Part shown: one piece after another, positions 1 to 8,325 of the stretch | Numbering within the stretch: the first letter of the stretch is position 1 | Layout: the number at the start of each line of letters is the position of its first letter | NCBI GenBank assembly: GCA_002084805.1 | Contig: NBMC01000026.1 | Span: 1-64,000 of the forward strand | Direction of reading: 5' to 3' | Source of the DNA: Spirochaetaceae bacterium 4572_59 | GTDB taxonomy: Bacteria > Spirochaetota > Spirochaetia > DSM-2461 | DNA: 64,000 nucleotides | Notes under the pieces: generated by a model | What the model was told of the DNA's origin: nothing | What the model saw: the letters and a program-made list of their open reading frames with translations, nothing else | Database searches by the model: none | Made by a program: the position numbers and the translations under genes

Positions 1-28
1 AAACTAAATGAGACATTGAACAAGTTCC

Positions 29-580
29 TCAGACAACTGCCTCTAACATTGAAAAATCACTTCGAGTCAGTTGCTTGAAGAGGTATGCGAACTTTGAGTT
101 ATAATATGCATTCATTGAAACGGCAGTATAAACAATATGGCCATCTTTATGTATGAAGCGTTTTTCCACAGTATAAGCTTCTATTTCATGAGCCAACATT
201 TTATTAAATTGACTTATATCTGCGTCTAAATCATCAGCATAGGTTAGTTCTACCCAAGTCATTTTTTCCAACTCTTCTTTGGAATAACCAAGCATTTCAC
301 ATATAGCGTCATTTATTTCAATCCACTCTTTATTGACTGAAGTAATTGTCATTCCAATCAAATTTTGTTCAAAGTATTTATGAAAACGTTTGTCACTTGT
401 CAATAACTCTATACTTACTGTTCGTAGTTGTTTTTCTGTTGCTGATAACTTTTGCTGACTTAGCTTAAGTTGTTGATTTGCCACTTGTAGATTTCTTTCG
501 AACTCTTTATTTTTTTTACTCAACTCTTTCAATTCAATGGCAAATTGACCTTTTGTTTTATTCAAATCATTTTTCATCAC
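29..580 (-). CDS. Coiled-coil plus PAS-domain protein, probably truncated
   Basis: This 183-residue protein has a charged coiled-coil stretch (about residues 8-58) followed by one PAS domain (about 64-155; motifs such as GMTITS, EMLGYSKEEL and KRFIHKDG are typical PAS core). PAS domains bind small ligands or mediate signalling and usually precede a kinase or GGDEF output. Here the PAS fold breaks off after the last core strand (VYTAVSMN), and an unrelated 25-residue tail ends at a stop at 29. No output domain follows. It is therefore either a stand-alone sensor or, more likely, a remnant of a larger signalling protein cut by a rearrangement near position 110. Confidence 0.55.
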   Translation of the reverse strand: MMKNDLNKTKGQFAIELKELSKKNKEFERNLQVANQQLKLSQQKLSATEKQLRTVSIELLTSDKRFHKYFEQNLIGMTITSVNKEWIEINDAICEMLGYSKEELEKMTWVELTYADDLDADISQFNKMLAHEIEAYTVEKRFIHKDGHIVYTAVSMNAYYNSKFAYLFKQLTRSDFSMLEAVV

Positions 581-718
581 CTATCCTCCTGTTATTTTAC
601 AACAGAGAATTGACTGAACTCTTTCTCTATGCCATCACCAACATGTTGGTATCCTGTTGTCATAAGATCTTTTACTTGAAGTTCAATATAGATTTTACCA
701 CAGAACAGGTTCAAAACA

Positions 719-784
719 CAGGCGGACTTGCATTAACATCTCGTGGCGCGTGGTATAGTTTAATTCTAAGCGCCAAATAGCCTG
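719..784. repeat. Nested inverted repeat in the gap before the DTW gene
   Basis: CAGGC at 719-723 pairs with GCCTG at 780-784, and inside it GGCGC at 745-749 pairs with GCGCC at 770-774. The two arms are unequally spaced (21 versus 5 bases), so any structure would be bulged. No T-run follows. The rest of the 581-826 gap holds nothing else I recognise. Confidence 0.3.
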
Positions 785-826
785 CCCCCTATGAGGAGCA
801 AGGATTTAACTGCTACAATTGATACT

Positions 827-1312
827 ATGAAGATCTACCTACTGACCCATCAGAGGGAGTTTAAACGCCCCAGCAATACCGGGAATATCGTCACAAGAAT
901 TGGCATCACTATTGCGAAAGCTATCCCCTGGGAACGCAAAAACTCAAATCTGGAATTACTCGAAACTATTAAGGATAAAAACACGGTTCTCCTCTTTAAT
1001 AATCCGGAAGCTGAGATCATTAAAGATAAACTACCCTATGATAATTTTATCATTTTGGACGGAACATGGCAGGAAGCAAAGAAAATTTACAATAAAAGCC
1101 CTTACTTGAAAGAGATGAAAACCATCAATCTTCAAACCGGCAGAAAATCTATTTACAGTCTCAGACGTAATCAGAAAGAAAATGGACTTTGTACAGCAGA
1201 GTGTGTGGCCGAAATCTTAAGACTGAAAGGGAAGCGAGAGCAAGCGGAAAAACTGGATATGGCCTTTCAGGAGTTTATGAATCAATGGACTATTAAGAAA
1301 AGCCAACCATAA
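827..1312 (+). CDS. DTW-domain protein, probable tRNA-uridine aminocarboxypropyltransferase (TapT family)
   Basis: The family transfers the 3-amino-3-carboxypropyl group of S-adenosylmethionine to uridine in tRNA, making acp3U. The protein shows the family layout: an N-terminal THQREFKRPSNTG segment, a central LLFNNPEAE loop, the diagnostic D-G-T-W motif (LDGTWQEAKK) and a downstream R-Y/R-x-L-R-like segment before LCTAECVAEIL. It is short for the family and lacks the N-terminal CxxC zinc site often present. An upstream ATG at 791 is in frame, but homologues normally begin close to the MKIYLLTH segment, so 827 was preferred. Neither start has a convincing ribosome-binding site. The substrate is inferred from family only. 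Confidence 0.75.
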   Translation: MKIYLLTHQREFKRPSNTGNIVTRIGITIAKAIPWERKNSNLELLETIKDKNTVLLFNNPEAEIIKDKLPYDNFIILDGTWQEAKKIYNKSPYLKEMKTINLQTGRKSIYSLRRNQKENGLCTAECVAEILRLKGKREQAEKLDMAFQEFMNQWTIKKSQP

Positions 1313-1322
1313 AGGCTGGCTT
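1300..1322 (+). terminator. Weak hairpin at the end of the DTW gene
   Basis: AAGCCAACC at 1300-1308 pairs with GGCTGGCTT at 1314-1322 with one mismatch. The DTW stop codon lies in the loop, and a short T-rich stretch follows. It sits between convergent genes and could act on both strands; the T-run is poor. Confidence 0.4.
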
Positions 1323-1347
1323 CTATATCACTCAGATAAGCGGAAAA

Positions 1348-1734
1348 TCATGCCAGACGCTCAGCTCCGCAGTATACCTCTTCAACATTCATATAAAAGG
1401 CGGCCTTGGGAGTCAACTGAGGATGGTTTGTATGTACCCATTCAACGGCATCTGTATATTTCTGTCCTTCTGTGGCACACTCCATCTTACCCTTAATCTG
1501 ATAAGATTTTTTAGTATCAGGATCCAGCACAGTGAAAGAAAGAACGGGATTGTCATCAAGATTTTTTCTTGTCTTATCAAATTTATTATCTGCGATCAGA
1601 ATTGTCTCATCGTCAAGGGCCTTTAGATAAGTAATATAAACGACATTGGGAACACCGTCTTTACTTGCTGTTGCGATACAGGTTGGCATTGTTTTTTTAA
1701 TTGCCACCTGAACTTCTGTTGATAATTTTGCCAT
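1348..1734 (-). CDS. Pyridoxamine 5'-phosphate oxidase-like flavin-binding protein
   Basis: A 128-residue single-domain protein of the PNPOx-like split-barrel fold. The sequence begins with a helix (LSTEVQVAIKKT), then the strand pair CIATASKDGVPNVVYI, a segment ILIADNKFDKTRKNLDDNP typical of small FMN- or F420-binding members, and a C-terminal KMECATEG strand. True PdxH enzymes are about 210 residues, so this is one of the short general-stress or flavin-reductase-like members and not a vitamin B6 enzyme. It is monocistronic, convergent with the DTW gene and divergent from the cyclase gene. The substrate is unknown. Confidence 0.75.
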   Translation of the reverse strand: MAKLSTEVQVAIKKTMPTCIATASKDGVPNVVYITYLKALDDETILIADNKFDKTRKNLDDNPVLSFTVLDPDTKKSYQIKGKMECATEGQKYTDAVEWVHTNHPQLTPKAAFYMNVEEVYCGAERLA

Positions 1735-1911
1735 TTATAGCTCCTTAATGGGAATATTCTCATATTAAACTATCAATATAACGTTAAATGCTCAACTATA
1801 ATATTCAGAAACAACAAGGTTTATTAAAAAAAGTTCCCAGCCCGGATTCATACCATCAATAATGATAATATCCTAATTGAAAACGGGGGTAATCGGAACT
1901 ATGATATAGAT

Positions 1912-3108
1912 ATGTTTATCTTTTTTGATATAAAGACTCTCGGCATTGTAAACATCCTTATGTCTGTAACATTCAGTTTACTGATTCTATTAATCAGGAT
2001 TCAATTCCCCAAACAGTTTAAAGGCACCACGCTCTGGTTTATTGCCCTGTTTCTGCCATCTATCTCTTTTACATTATCCTTATTAAATAACCCATCCCCC
2101 GATCAGCTACAATATACGGATACCCTTCCCATAAGAATTATGAGCCTCACCTATATAGTCAGTAATCTTTTTTTAAAAATGGGATGGCGGAAATTTTTTC
2201 AAGAGAATATCAGGATGCTCTATAATAGCTTTTTATTATTTCTTTCTCTTTTATTCCCGATAATCCTTAAAAAATTCAAGATTCCCCCTACAATAATATT
2301 CAATACTTTCAATATCATAATCTATTCTCTTCTTCTGATGTTCATTTTGAAAAAATACAAAGAACGACACAGTTATGCTTCTCTTCCGATTATCCTGTTG
2401 AATGGCCTGGCATTGTTCACAGCAATAATTCCGATCCTGTGCTATATTAGAAACGATTATAATTTGAACCCAGAACTCTCGATTATCATTGCCTCCATTA
2501 CCTATATGTTCAGAAATACCTTTGTTCTGTTTTCAATCTATGTGGCTGTAATATTCCAATTCAAAGTGAACCACAATGCGATTCTGGAAGAAAAAGATCA
2601 ACTTGTAAAAGAACTTGAAGTCTTATCTGTTACGGATTCACTGACAGGGCTTTATAACAGACGCGGATTTGACAGCTTTATAGATTATGAGTTCAAACAG
2701 GCCAAAAGACAGGATTCCCTTTATACCGTCACCCTGGGAGATATCGATTTCTTTAAAAATGTTAATGATAGCTACGGACATGACTGTGGTGATTATACAA
2801 TAAATTGTATCTCTCAAAAGATTCAAAAAAATCTACGGGAACAGGACTGCCTGGCCCGATGGGGTGGCGAGGAGTTTATCATATTACAGAAGAACTCTCT
2901 GGAAACAACCCAGAAGGTAATAGACAGAATACGAAAACAAATTGAAGAAATGGAATTAAGCTATGAGAATCACATTTTTTCCATTACTATGAGTTTCGGA
3001 ATTGCTCAAATGTCCAAAAACGATACACATTACGACAAGGTTATTATTCATGCGGATACCATGCTCTACAAAGCAAAAGAAAACGGCCGAAATAGGGTCG
3101 TCTATTAA
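1912..3108 (+). CDS. Membrane-anchored diguanylate cyclase (GGDEF)
   Basis: It makes cyclic di-GMP from two GTP. Residues 8-215 carry about seven hydrophobic segments forming a membrane sensor. A short coiled coil (about 223-238) leads to a GGDEF domain at 240-398. The active-site loop reads GGEEF (318-322), a functional variant. The metal-binding aspartate sits in GDIDFFK (276-282). An RxxD inhibitory site (R309-D312) lies exactly five residues before GGEEF, so product feedback inhibition is expected. The start has no obvious ribosome-binding site. The next gene overlaps its 3' end. No phosphodiesterase domain is present. Confidence 0.9.
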   Translation: MFIFFDIKTLGIVNILMSVTFSLLILLIRIQFPKQFKGTTLWFIALFLPSISFTLSLLNNPSPDQLQYTDTLPIRIMSLTYIVSNLFLKMGWRKFFQENIRMLYNSFLLFLSLLFPIILKKFKIPPTIIFNTFNIIIYSLLLMFILKKYKERHSYASLPIILLNGLALFTAIIPILCYIRNDYNLNPELSIIIASITYMFRNTFVLFSIYVAVIFQFKVNHNAILEEKDQLVKELEVLSVTDSLTGLYNRRGFDSFIDYEFKQAKRQDSLYTVTLGDIDFFKNVNDSYGHDCGDYTINCISQKIQKNLREQDCLARWGGEEFIILQKNSLETTQKVIDRIRKQIEEMELSYENHIFSITMSFGIAQMSKNDTHYDKVIIHADTMLYKAKENGRNRVVY

Positions 3109-3724
3109 GAACAAAAAAATATTTATTCTTTTATTGTCAGGATTACTTACCGGCCCGCTTTTCTCACAGACTGGCAACAGCTCGAAGATTGGTGATCAAC
3201 TGCAGAAGTTTCATCTGCTAGGCTTATCCTTTGGACGTGAAACAAGGATCCTCACTGAAAACTATCAGACAGACTCTTCAGATTATGACTCTAGTCTAGG
3301 GATCATAGGTTTAAATTACTGCACCCTGATCGGAAGCCGTTTAGGATTCTATTCTGATCTGTATCTCCAGATCCCCCGTGAATCTCAAGAGGGTTTTCTT
3401 ATGGACTTTACAGGCGGAATCGGCTGGAATGTCTGGCATAACAACTGGGGCTTACTGCCGGGTATAGGGTTTCATGGGGGCTGCAGTTCTCTGAAATCAG
3501 ATCCATTTGCAGAGGATGAGGATATGCTATACCTGTCCTTTGGATTCGGAGCCGGCATAAAACTGCTTTACAGACTAACAGACCGTATAATCCTATATTC
3601 AGGTTTCTCCGGGAATTATGATACCCTTGAATTCACAACAAATGCCCGTTACAGAGACAGGAATAATGAGTTTCAGAGAGCTTTTGATTACAAGGGCAGC
3701 GCCGGTATGGGAATAGACCTATAA
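3050..3724 (+). CDS. Putative secreted or outer-membrane beta-barrel protein
   Basis: Not recognised by family. The start is uncertain. An ATG at 3050, inside the cyclase gene and preceded by AAGG about ten bases upstream, gives a long basic n-region followed by a signal peptide ending LLTGPLFSQ. An in-frame ATT at 3104, overlapping the cyclase stop, is an alternative. The mature part alternates glycine- and aromatic-rich strands (LGLSFGRETR, GFYSDLYLQIP, GGIGWNVWHNNWGLLPG, YLSFGFGAGIKLLYRL) and ends SAGMGIDL. This resembles a small outer-membrane barrel of about eight strands. Overlap with the cyclase suggests coupled expression. Confidence 0.6.
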   Translation: MRIPCSTKQKKTAEIGSSIKNKKIFILLLSGLLTGPLFSQTGNSSKIGDQLQKFHLLGLSFGRETRILTENYQTDSSDYDSSLGIIGLNYCTLIGSRLGFYSDLYLQIPRESQEGFLMDFTGGIGWNVWHNNWGLLPGIGFHGGCSSLKSDPFAEDEDMLYLSFGFGAGIKLLYRLTDRIILYSGFSGNYDTLEFTTNARYRDRNNEFQRAFDYKGSAGMGIDL

Positions 3725-3744
3725 TAAAGCGTTTTTTTGCCAGA

Positions 3745-4347
3745 TCAACTTTCCCTTCTTTTAGCGTCATTAGCCTCCCATTTGAGGTAGTCCTCCGGGG
3801 TATCCAGATCAGCAAGCACTGAATCATCCTTCCAGGGAATCTCCAGAACATCCCAATGCCTTAATTCATGAATAAGACGCTTTCCCCTGCAATTCTGAAT
3901 TTTTTCCTTATAGGAGAGGGGACAGAGTATGGGGTGACCGGGATTATCATTAAACACTGGCCTGACAACCTTTCCTTCCGGAAGATACTCAAACAGCTTT
4001 TTATAATGGATTTCACTGATACCGGGCATATCAACAGGAGTTATAAAAAAATCCTTTTCAACAGCCTGCAGACCAGTTTGGACTGAGGATAACATCCCCT
4101 TTTCATAATCCGGATTATGCAGGATTATCAGATTATGATAGGGAGCAAGCAGGTTCTGAAGATCCTCAAAACGGAATCCTCCAACAATAATTACTCTCTC
4201 ACAGATATTCATGGCAGTATTTATAGCATTCTCCAGAAGTGAGATTCCACCAGCTACTGGAATCTCAAGTTTCCAACTACCCATCCGAGAAGAATATCCT
4301 GCGGCAGGAATAATACAGTCCACCCATAACTTATTATGAACTATCAA
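3745..4347 (-). CDS. MocA-like nucleotidyltransferase (molybdenum-cofactor cytidylyltransferase family)
   Basis: The N-terminal IIPAAGYSSRMG-x3-K signature marks a NTP transferase of the GlmU/MocA fold. The later motifs GMLSSVQTGLQAV, ITPVDMPGI (metal-binding aspartate) and the GHPILCP loop fit the MocA/YgfJ branch that attaches CMP or AMP to molybdopterin. The last part (VLADLDTPEDY) is the usual MocA ending. No other molybdenum gene lies nearby, so the substrate is not certain. The start is TTG with GGAGG six bases upstream. It is convergent with the barrel gene. Confidence 0.75.
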   Translation of the reverse strand: MIVHNKLWVDCIIPAAGYSSRMGSWKLEIPVAGGISLLENAINTAMNICERVIIVGGFRFEDLQNLLAPYHNLIILHNPDYEKGMLSSVQTGLQAVEKDFFITPVDMPGISEIHYKKLFEYLPEGKVVRPVFNDNPGHPILCPLSYKEKIQNCRGKRLIHELRHWDVLEIPWKDDSVLADLDTPEDYLKWEANDAKRRES

Positions 4348-4390
4348 CTAATGCCTCCATATATTTTTTTTAACAATAATAAATAGATTT

Positions 4391-4419
4391 TTGATATAGC
4401 ATAGTCTATATTATTATAC
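4391..4419 (+). promoter_or_regulatory. Candidate sigma-70-type promoter of nrnA
   Basis: TTGATA at 4391-4396 and TTATAC at 4414-4419 are separated by 17 bases. The nrnA start lies 16 bases beyond, with AAGGA as ribosome-binding site. The region is very AT-rich, so a chance match is possible. Confidence 0.45.
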
Positions 4420-4434
4420 ACAAGGATTTAGAAA

Positions 4435-5418
4435 ATGACACTTAATGAATTAGGAGATTTGATTCTCAATAAGGATAATTTCATTATTACTGCTCACGAA
4501 GCACCCGATGGCGATGCCATAGGTTCAGAGATAGTTTTACAGTCAATCCTTCAATATCTTCATAAAAATGCCATCATTATAAACTCAGACCCCACAGATC
4601 ATAAATATGGTTTTATGGATCCAAAGGGTATTATTAATCATATCAGAAAAGATGACCCCCTCCCGATAAAACCAGAAGATTATACTCTCTTTGTTGTGGA
4701 TACCGAACCGGGCAATATAGGGCATCTAGGATCACGACTGAACAAAGATACAGTCAGAGATCTACTGGTTATCGATCATCATGATTATAAAAACGGTACA
4801 CCCTTTCAAGGTATTTTTATTTCCGAAGCTTCATCCACATGTGAGATTCTCTATAAATTGCTAAAACATTTTGCCATTCCTTTTTTCAATCCTCTTACAG
4901 AAGCGATGTTTGCAGGGATTGTATATGACACGGGTTCTTTCATTTATCCAAAAACCTCGGCAGAGACCTTTGAAATTGCTCACCAACTCGTTTTGAATGG
5001 CGCCAGACCCAACTTTGTTTACTCGGAACTGTATGAGAGTAAATCTACGGAATCCTTAAAACTACGAACTCTAGTCGGAGCAACAATGGAGCTACACTAC
5101 TCTGACCATCTAGCCTATCAGTACATGAGCAAGAAGATGCTTGTTGAATCGGGAGCACGATACGAAGAATCCCAGGAGATAGTCAATATTCCCCTGCAGT
5201 GTAATGCTGTTAGAATTTCTGTTTTTGTTAAAGAAAATAACGAAGGAGTTACACGTTGCTCCATTCGCACAAAAAATGAAATAGACTGTCTGACTCTTGC
5301 ATCACGCTTTGGAGGAGGGGGCCATCCCACAGCAGCAGGTTTCAAGATTACACAAGCTATTGATGAAGTTAAAAAGGAAATACTTGACTTCTTTGCACCC
5401 TATTTTAATAAAAAATAA
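4435..5418 (+). CDS. nrnA: NrnA-type DHH/DHHA1 phosphoesterase (oligoribonuclease / pAp phosphatase)
   Basis: It degrades short RNA oligonucleotides and 3'-phosphoadenosine 5'-phosphate. The DHH-domain metal motifs are visible: HEAPDGDAIGS (21-31), VVDTEPG (88-93), IDHHDYKNG (113-121) and DTGSFIYPKTS. The DHHA1 domain ends with the substrate-binding GGGGHPTAAG (about 293-302). At 327 residues it has the normal family length. AAGGA lies eight bases before the ATG. A lipoprotein gene follows 41 bases downstream and may be cotranscribed. Confidence 0.9.
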   Translation: MTLNELGDLILNKDNFIITAHEAPDGDAIGSEIVLQSILQYLHKNAIIINSDPTDHKYGFMDPKGIINHIRKDDPLPIKPEDYTLFVVDTEPGNIGHLGSRLNKDTVRDLLVIDHHDYKNGTPFQGIFISEASSTCEILYKLLKHFAIPFFNPLTEAMFAGIVYDTGSFIYPKTSAETFEIAHQLVLNGARPNFVYSELYESKSTESLKLRTLVGATMELHYSDHLAYQYMSKKMLVESGARYEESQEIVNIPLQCNAVRISVFVKENNEGVTRCSIRTKNEIDCLTLASRFGGGGHPTAAGFKITQAIDEVKKEILDFFAPYFNKK

Positions 5419-5459
5419 CGGTCTAGCAATTTTTTCTTTTCTTGAACATAATAATCTCC

Positions 5460-6977
5460 ATGAAAAAAACCATAGTCCTTTTATCAACCCTGCTCATCCT
5501 TTTTTCCTGTCATAAAAAAGAGAACAGCAAGATTCCTCCGCTAACTCCCAGAATCATCAGTCCTCACTCTGTTTCAGAAGAGATTCAGAATACAAAAACA
5601 GATTATATAGATAATGAAGAAGATCATAAATTTCTGGTTCCCATGATCAGTCTTCCCCAAGAGGAAACTATACTTCTAACTAATGATCTAAACCTTGACT
5701 ATGATACGGAAGACGAACAGATTATTCTGACCCATAATAAAATCGAAGATAACACAAGAATCAATCTTTATATTGTGGATTATGATAATGATAAAATGGC
5801 TTTCCATACTGTTCTGGAAACTATCATTACTCCTGATAATACCGAAGGAATCAGCATTCTCATACAGGACATTACGGGCAATAATCTGAATGAAATCATC
5901 ATTACCGGATTTTCAACGACACAGAATCATACCATGGACGCCTTTACCATTACATCCTCCGGAGGGATCAAAGGACTGCAACTGGATCCGATTCTGAAAC
6001 TCAGTATCAACGGAATTATCGACATCCAAACCCTTGACCGATCCCAGGATTATAAGATGGGTAAAAACACAAACGAAAGCTTTACCATTGTAACAGAAGA
6101 GACTGATTCCACATCAGAAGATAATCTTGATTTGATAAAAACAACATATAAGTGGAACAATAGCGTAAATAAGTATAATCCATCCTCTATCGACAAGATT
6201 CCCGGAGTATCTATTAAAGAGAAAAAACTGGAGAAGATATACAAAGGAAGCCTTGATGAGTTTGTTGGCTATATTTCGGGTCCCTGGTACCGGGTGGAAG
6301 ATCTGAATAGAAAGAAACAGGCTCTTCTCGAAGAGATTATTCTTTTTCATCCAGAGAATGATCAGATTGTTTTCTCAGTAGATGATATTCAGGAGATCTA
6401 TATGTGGAATGATACATTCAGAACCATTTTCAAAGGTATCAATATTCAGTCCAGAAACTCTCTTATCAGCAGTCATAGAAGAGATATTTACCTGTCACTG
6501 GAAGAATTGGACAGAATTAAGGTTAATATTCATGGTTCAACAGAATGGGACGGATATTACAAGCCGGTAGATTCTATTCTACAGAAGTCTCTCATGCCTG
6601 ATTCAGGAATTGAAGAATCAAAAACCCTTTCCAGACTGTCAGGACAGTTCAGAAACAATAAAGGTGAAGATCTGAATCTGGAGCTCCCCTACTTTACTCT
6701 AAAATCCGGAACTGACAGCATCGCTCAGGGAGTTATCGAATTCTATATACTGAATGAAATATCCATAATGGAAATGCGCTATTTGAAGAATAATGGATTA
6801 GTGGAACACAGAGAGATCTATTCCGTTGAATATAAGGAATCCACTGACAGTTCACGCATAATCAGAACCCTTACCCTTTCTCCCGGATCACTTTCCATAA
6901 AGGGATTTACACTGGTACCGGGTGAAGCTATCCAGTATGAACAGATTGAAGTTATTGATTCAGCTAAAACTGAGTGA
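5460..6977 (+). CDS. Large lipoprotein of unknown function
   Basis: A 505-residue predicted lipoprotein. The N-terminus MKKTIVLLSTLLILFSC has a lipobox (LFS-C), so the mature protein would be anchored by Cys17. The start at 5460 was preferred over an in-frame ATG at 5442 because it gives a standard signal peptide. The body is rich in Asp, Glu, Asn and Ile and contains FG-GAP/VCBS-like stretches such as DYDTEDEQIILTHN and IQDITGNNLNEIIITG, suggesting a beta-propeller-like fold in the first half. I see no HExxH or other catalytic motif. It overlaps the convergent SPOR gene by 14 bases. Confidence 0.65.
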   Translation: MKKTIVLLSTLLILFSCHKKENSKIPPLTPRIISPHSVSEEIQNTKTDYIDNEEDHKFLVPMISLPQEETILLTNDLNLDYDTEDEQIILTHNKIEDNTRINLYIVDYDNDKMAFHTVLETIITPDNTEGISILIQDITGNNLNEIIITGFSTTQNHTMDAFTITSSGGIKGLQLDPILKLSINGIIDIQTLDRSQDYKMGKNTNESFTIVTEETDSTSEDNLDLIKTTYKWNNSVNKYNPSSIDKIPGVSIKEKKLEKIYKGSLDEFVGYISGPWYRVEDLNRKKQALLEEIILFHPENDQIVFSVDDIQEIYMWNDTFRTIFKGINIQSRNSLISSHRRDIYLSLEELDRIKVNIHGSTEWDGYYKPVDSILQKSLMPDSGIEESKTLSRLSGQFRNNKGEDLNLELPYFTLKSGTDSIAQGVIEFYILNEISIMEMRYLKNNGLVEHREIYSVEYKESTDSSRIIRTLTLSPGSLSIKGFTLVPGEAIQYEQIEVIDSAKTE

Positions 6978-8001
6978 TCCTGAAGACTTCAAATCCAGCC
7001 CCGGCAAGTTGTCTCTGATCTTTACCGGGATTTCCTGTTTCAATTATGACCTTGAATACCTCTCCCCTTTTATTGATAGAAGCGGAAAGTCCTGTTTTTC
7101 TTTTAATATCCTGTTGCAGATAAACAGCATTGGCCTGACTGCTGAAAGCTCCCGCCTGTAGATAAAAACGGACTTGAACCGGAGTGGCGGGAACAGGGTC
7201 TTCCAGAATGAGAGCTCCTCCCCCTATCAAAAAAGCCGGATTTGAAAGAAGACTCATACGTCCTTCGGCAATAGCAGTTTCGGGTGCCTTTGAAAACTTA
7301 TGCATCAGGATGGATTTGTATTCATCGGCCCTGTCCTGTTTTTCTGCATGAGAATAAAAATACCAGTTAAAGAAAAGCCATTCCGGGTAATTCCTTAAAA
7401 AAGGAAATCGTCCCTCCGCCTGTTCCTGCCAATTGATCACCTGATTAAGATCATCAGAGGCAATATTGAGATAGAAAAAATAGACCAGGGCTTTATTTTT
7501 AACATAAAGCTCATTATTTGTATGAAAGGAGATAGTTAAGGGATCTTCAGGGATCTTCTCACTACCCTTCAGAACGCCATAATAAGATAGGATCCAATCG
7601 TACTCCCCATTTTTCATATCATGGAGACTTGAAAAATACTCTTTGGCCTTTTCACTCTTTCCAGACAAATCTGCCACATAGCCTGCGAATTTTAGAATTT
7701 CGATTCTGTCATGGCTGTTTGTAACAGCAGGAAGATAGGAGTCAAGGACATTGAGAATGTCGTCAATGTCCCCTCCCATACGCAAAACATGAAGAAGAGT
7801 TCTACCATAGGAAGGGCTTTGATGGTTAATTTCTTTTTGCAACCAGCTGAGATACAATGTCCTGGCTTCTGAGGTTCGACCTCTTTTTTCGTACTCGGAA
7901 GCAGTGCTTAAATCATCAGCCTCCAGAGAAGAAAAAGCACAGAGACAGCTGATAAAGAGAAGAAATAAACCCTTCTTACGGCCCGGTATTGATCTGTTCA
8001 C
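6964..8001 (-). CDS. Secreted TPR-like protein with C-terminal SPOR domain
   Basis: SPOR domains bind glycan strands lacking stem peptides, mostly at division sites. A signal peptide (residues 1-28, ending SSLEA) leads to helical, TPR-like repeats (about 30-250). The C-terminal segment starting FYLQAGAFSSQANA and ending FKVIIETGNP is a SPOR domain (about 275-335). The gene is the third of a minus-strand set after the LCP and LapA-like genes and overlaps the latter by 26 bases. The context suggests a role in peptidoglycan or cell-envelope assembly. The TPR assignment is by helical pattern only. Confidence 0.75.
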   Translation of the reverse strand: MNRSIPGRKKGLFLLFISCLCAFSSLEADDLSTASEYEKRGRTSEARTLYLSWLQKEINHQSPSYGRTLLHVLRMGGDIDDILNVLDSYLPAVTNSHDRIEILKFAGYVADLSGKSEKAKEYFSSLHDMKNGEYDWILSYYGVLKGSEKIPEDPLTISFHTNNELYVKNKALVYFFYLNIASDDLNQVINWQEQAEGRFPFLRNYPEWLFFNWYFYSHAEKQDRADEYKSILMHKFSKAPETAIAEGRMSLLSNPAFLIGGGALILEDPVPATPVQVRFYLQAGAFSSQANAVYLQQDIKRKTGLSASINKRGEVFKVIIETGNPGKDQRQLAGAGFEVFRITQF

Positions 8002-8314
8002 CCGTTGTTTCTTCCGCTAACTTTTTTCTGTCAGTCTTTTTTGCAGACTTCTCTTGTTTCTCTTTTTCTTTAAGCTCTTTCGTCTCTTGTTTCTTCTTGC
8101 GAAGAGACTTGAACTGTTTCCCTATGATATAAGGAACAACCGACAGAGCACCAAGAATATACATGATCAAGAAACTGATAACAATGGGAACTTCGCTGAA
8201 TTGGCCCTTCTCTGAAAACCAGAGATTCACATCAGACGTATTCCCTAAATTCAGTCCTATAAGTGTTACCATAAATACCAGGACAATAATATAAGAAATT
8301 AGTTTAAAAGGCAT
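7976..8314 (-). CDS. LapA-like (DUF1049) small membrane protein
   Basis: A 112-residue protein with two hydrophobic segments (about 4-24 and 41-66) separated by a short loop containing NLGNTSDVNLWFS, the pattern of LapA/YciS-type proteins. A highly basic, lysine- and glutamate-rich cytoplasmic tail follows (69-112). In other bacteria this family is tied to lipopolysaccharide assembly or is simply unknown. The LCP gene lies 11 bases upstream and the SPOR gene overlaps its 3' end, so the three are probably cotranscribed. Confidence 0.65.
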   Translation of the reverse strand: MPFKLISYIIVLVFMVTLIGLNLGNTSDVNLWFSEKGQFSEVPIVISFLIMYILGALSVVPYIIGKQFKSLRKKKQETKELKEKEKQEKSAKKTDRKKLAEETTGEQINTGP

Positions 8315-8325
8315 AAGATTCTCCT

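Noticed and set aside
719-784. Integron attC site
   Set aside because: The arms do not end in the required RYYYAAC and GTTRRRY core sites, spacing is asymmetric and no integrase gene is visible.
3745-4347. Part of a molybdenum cofactor cluster
   Set aside because: No other molybdenum gene lies in the window, so only the family is claimed.
5460-6977. Pallilysin-like protease or adhesin
   Set aside because: No HExxH motif is present and size differs; only the lipoprotein nature is supported.
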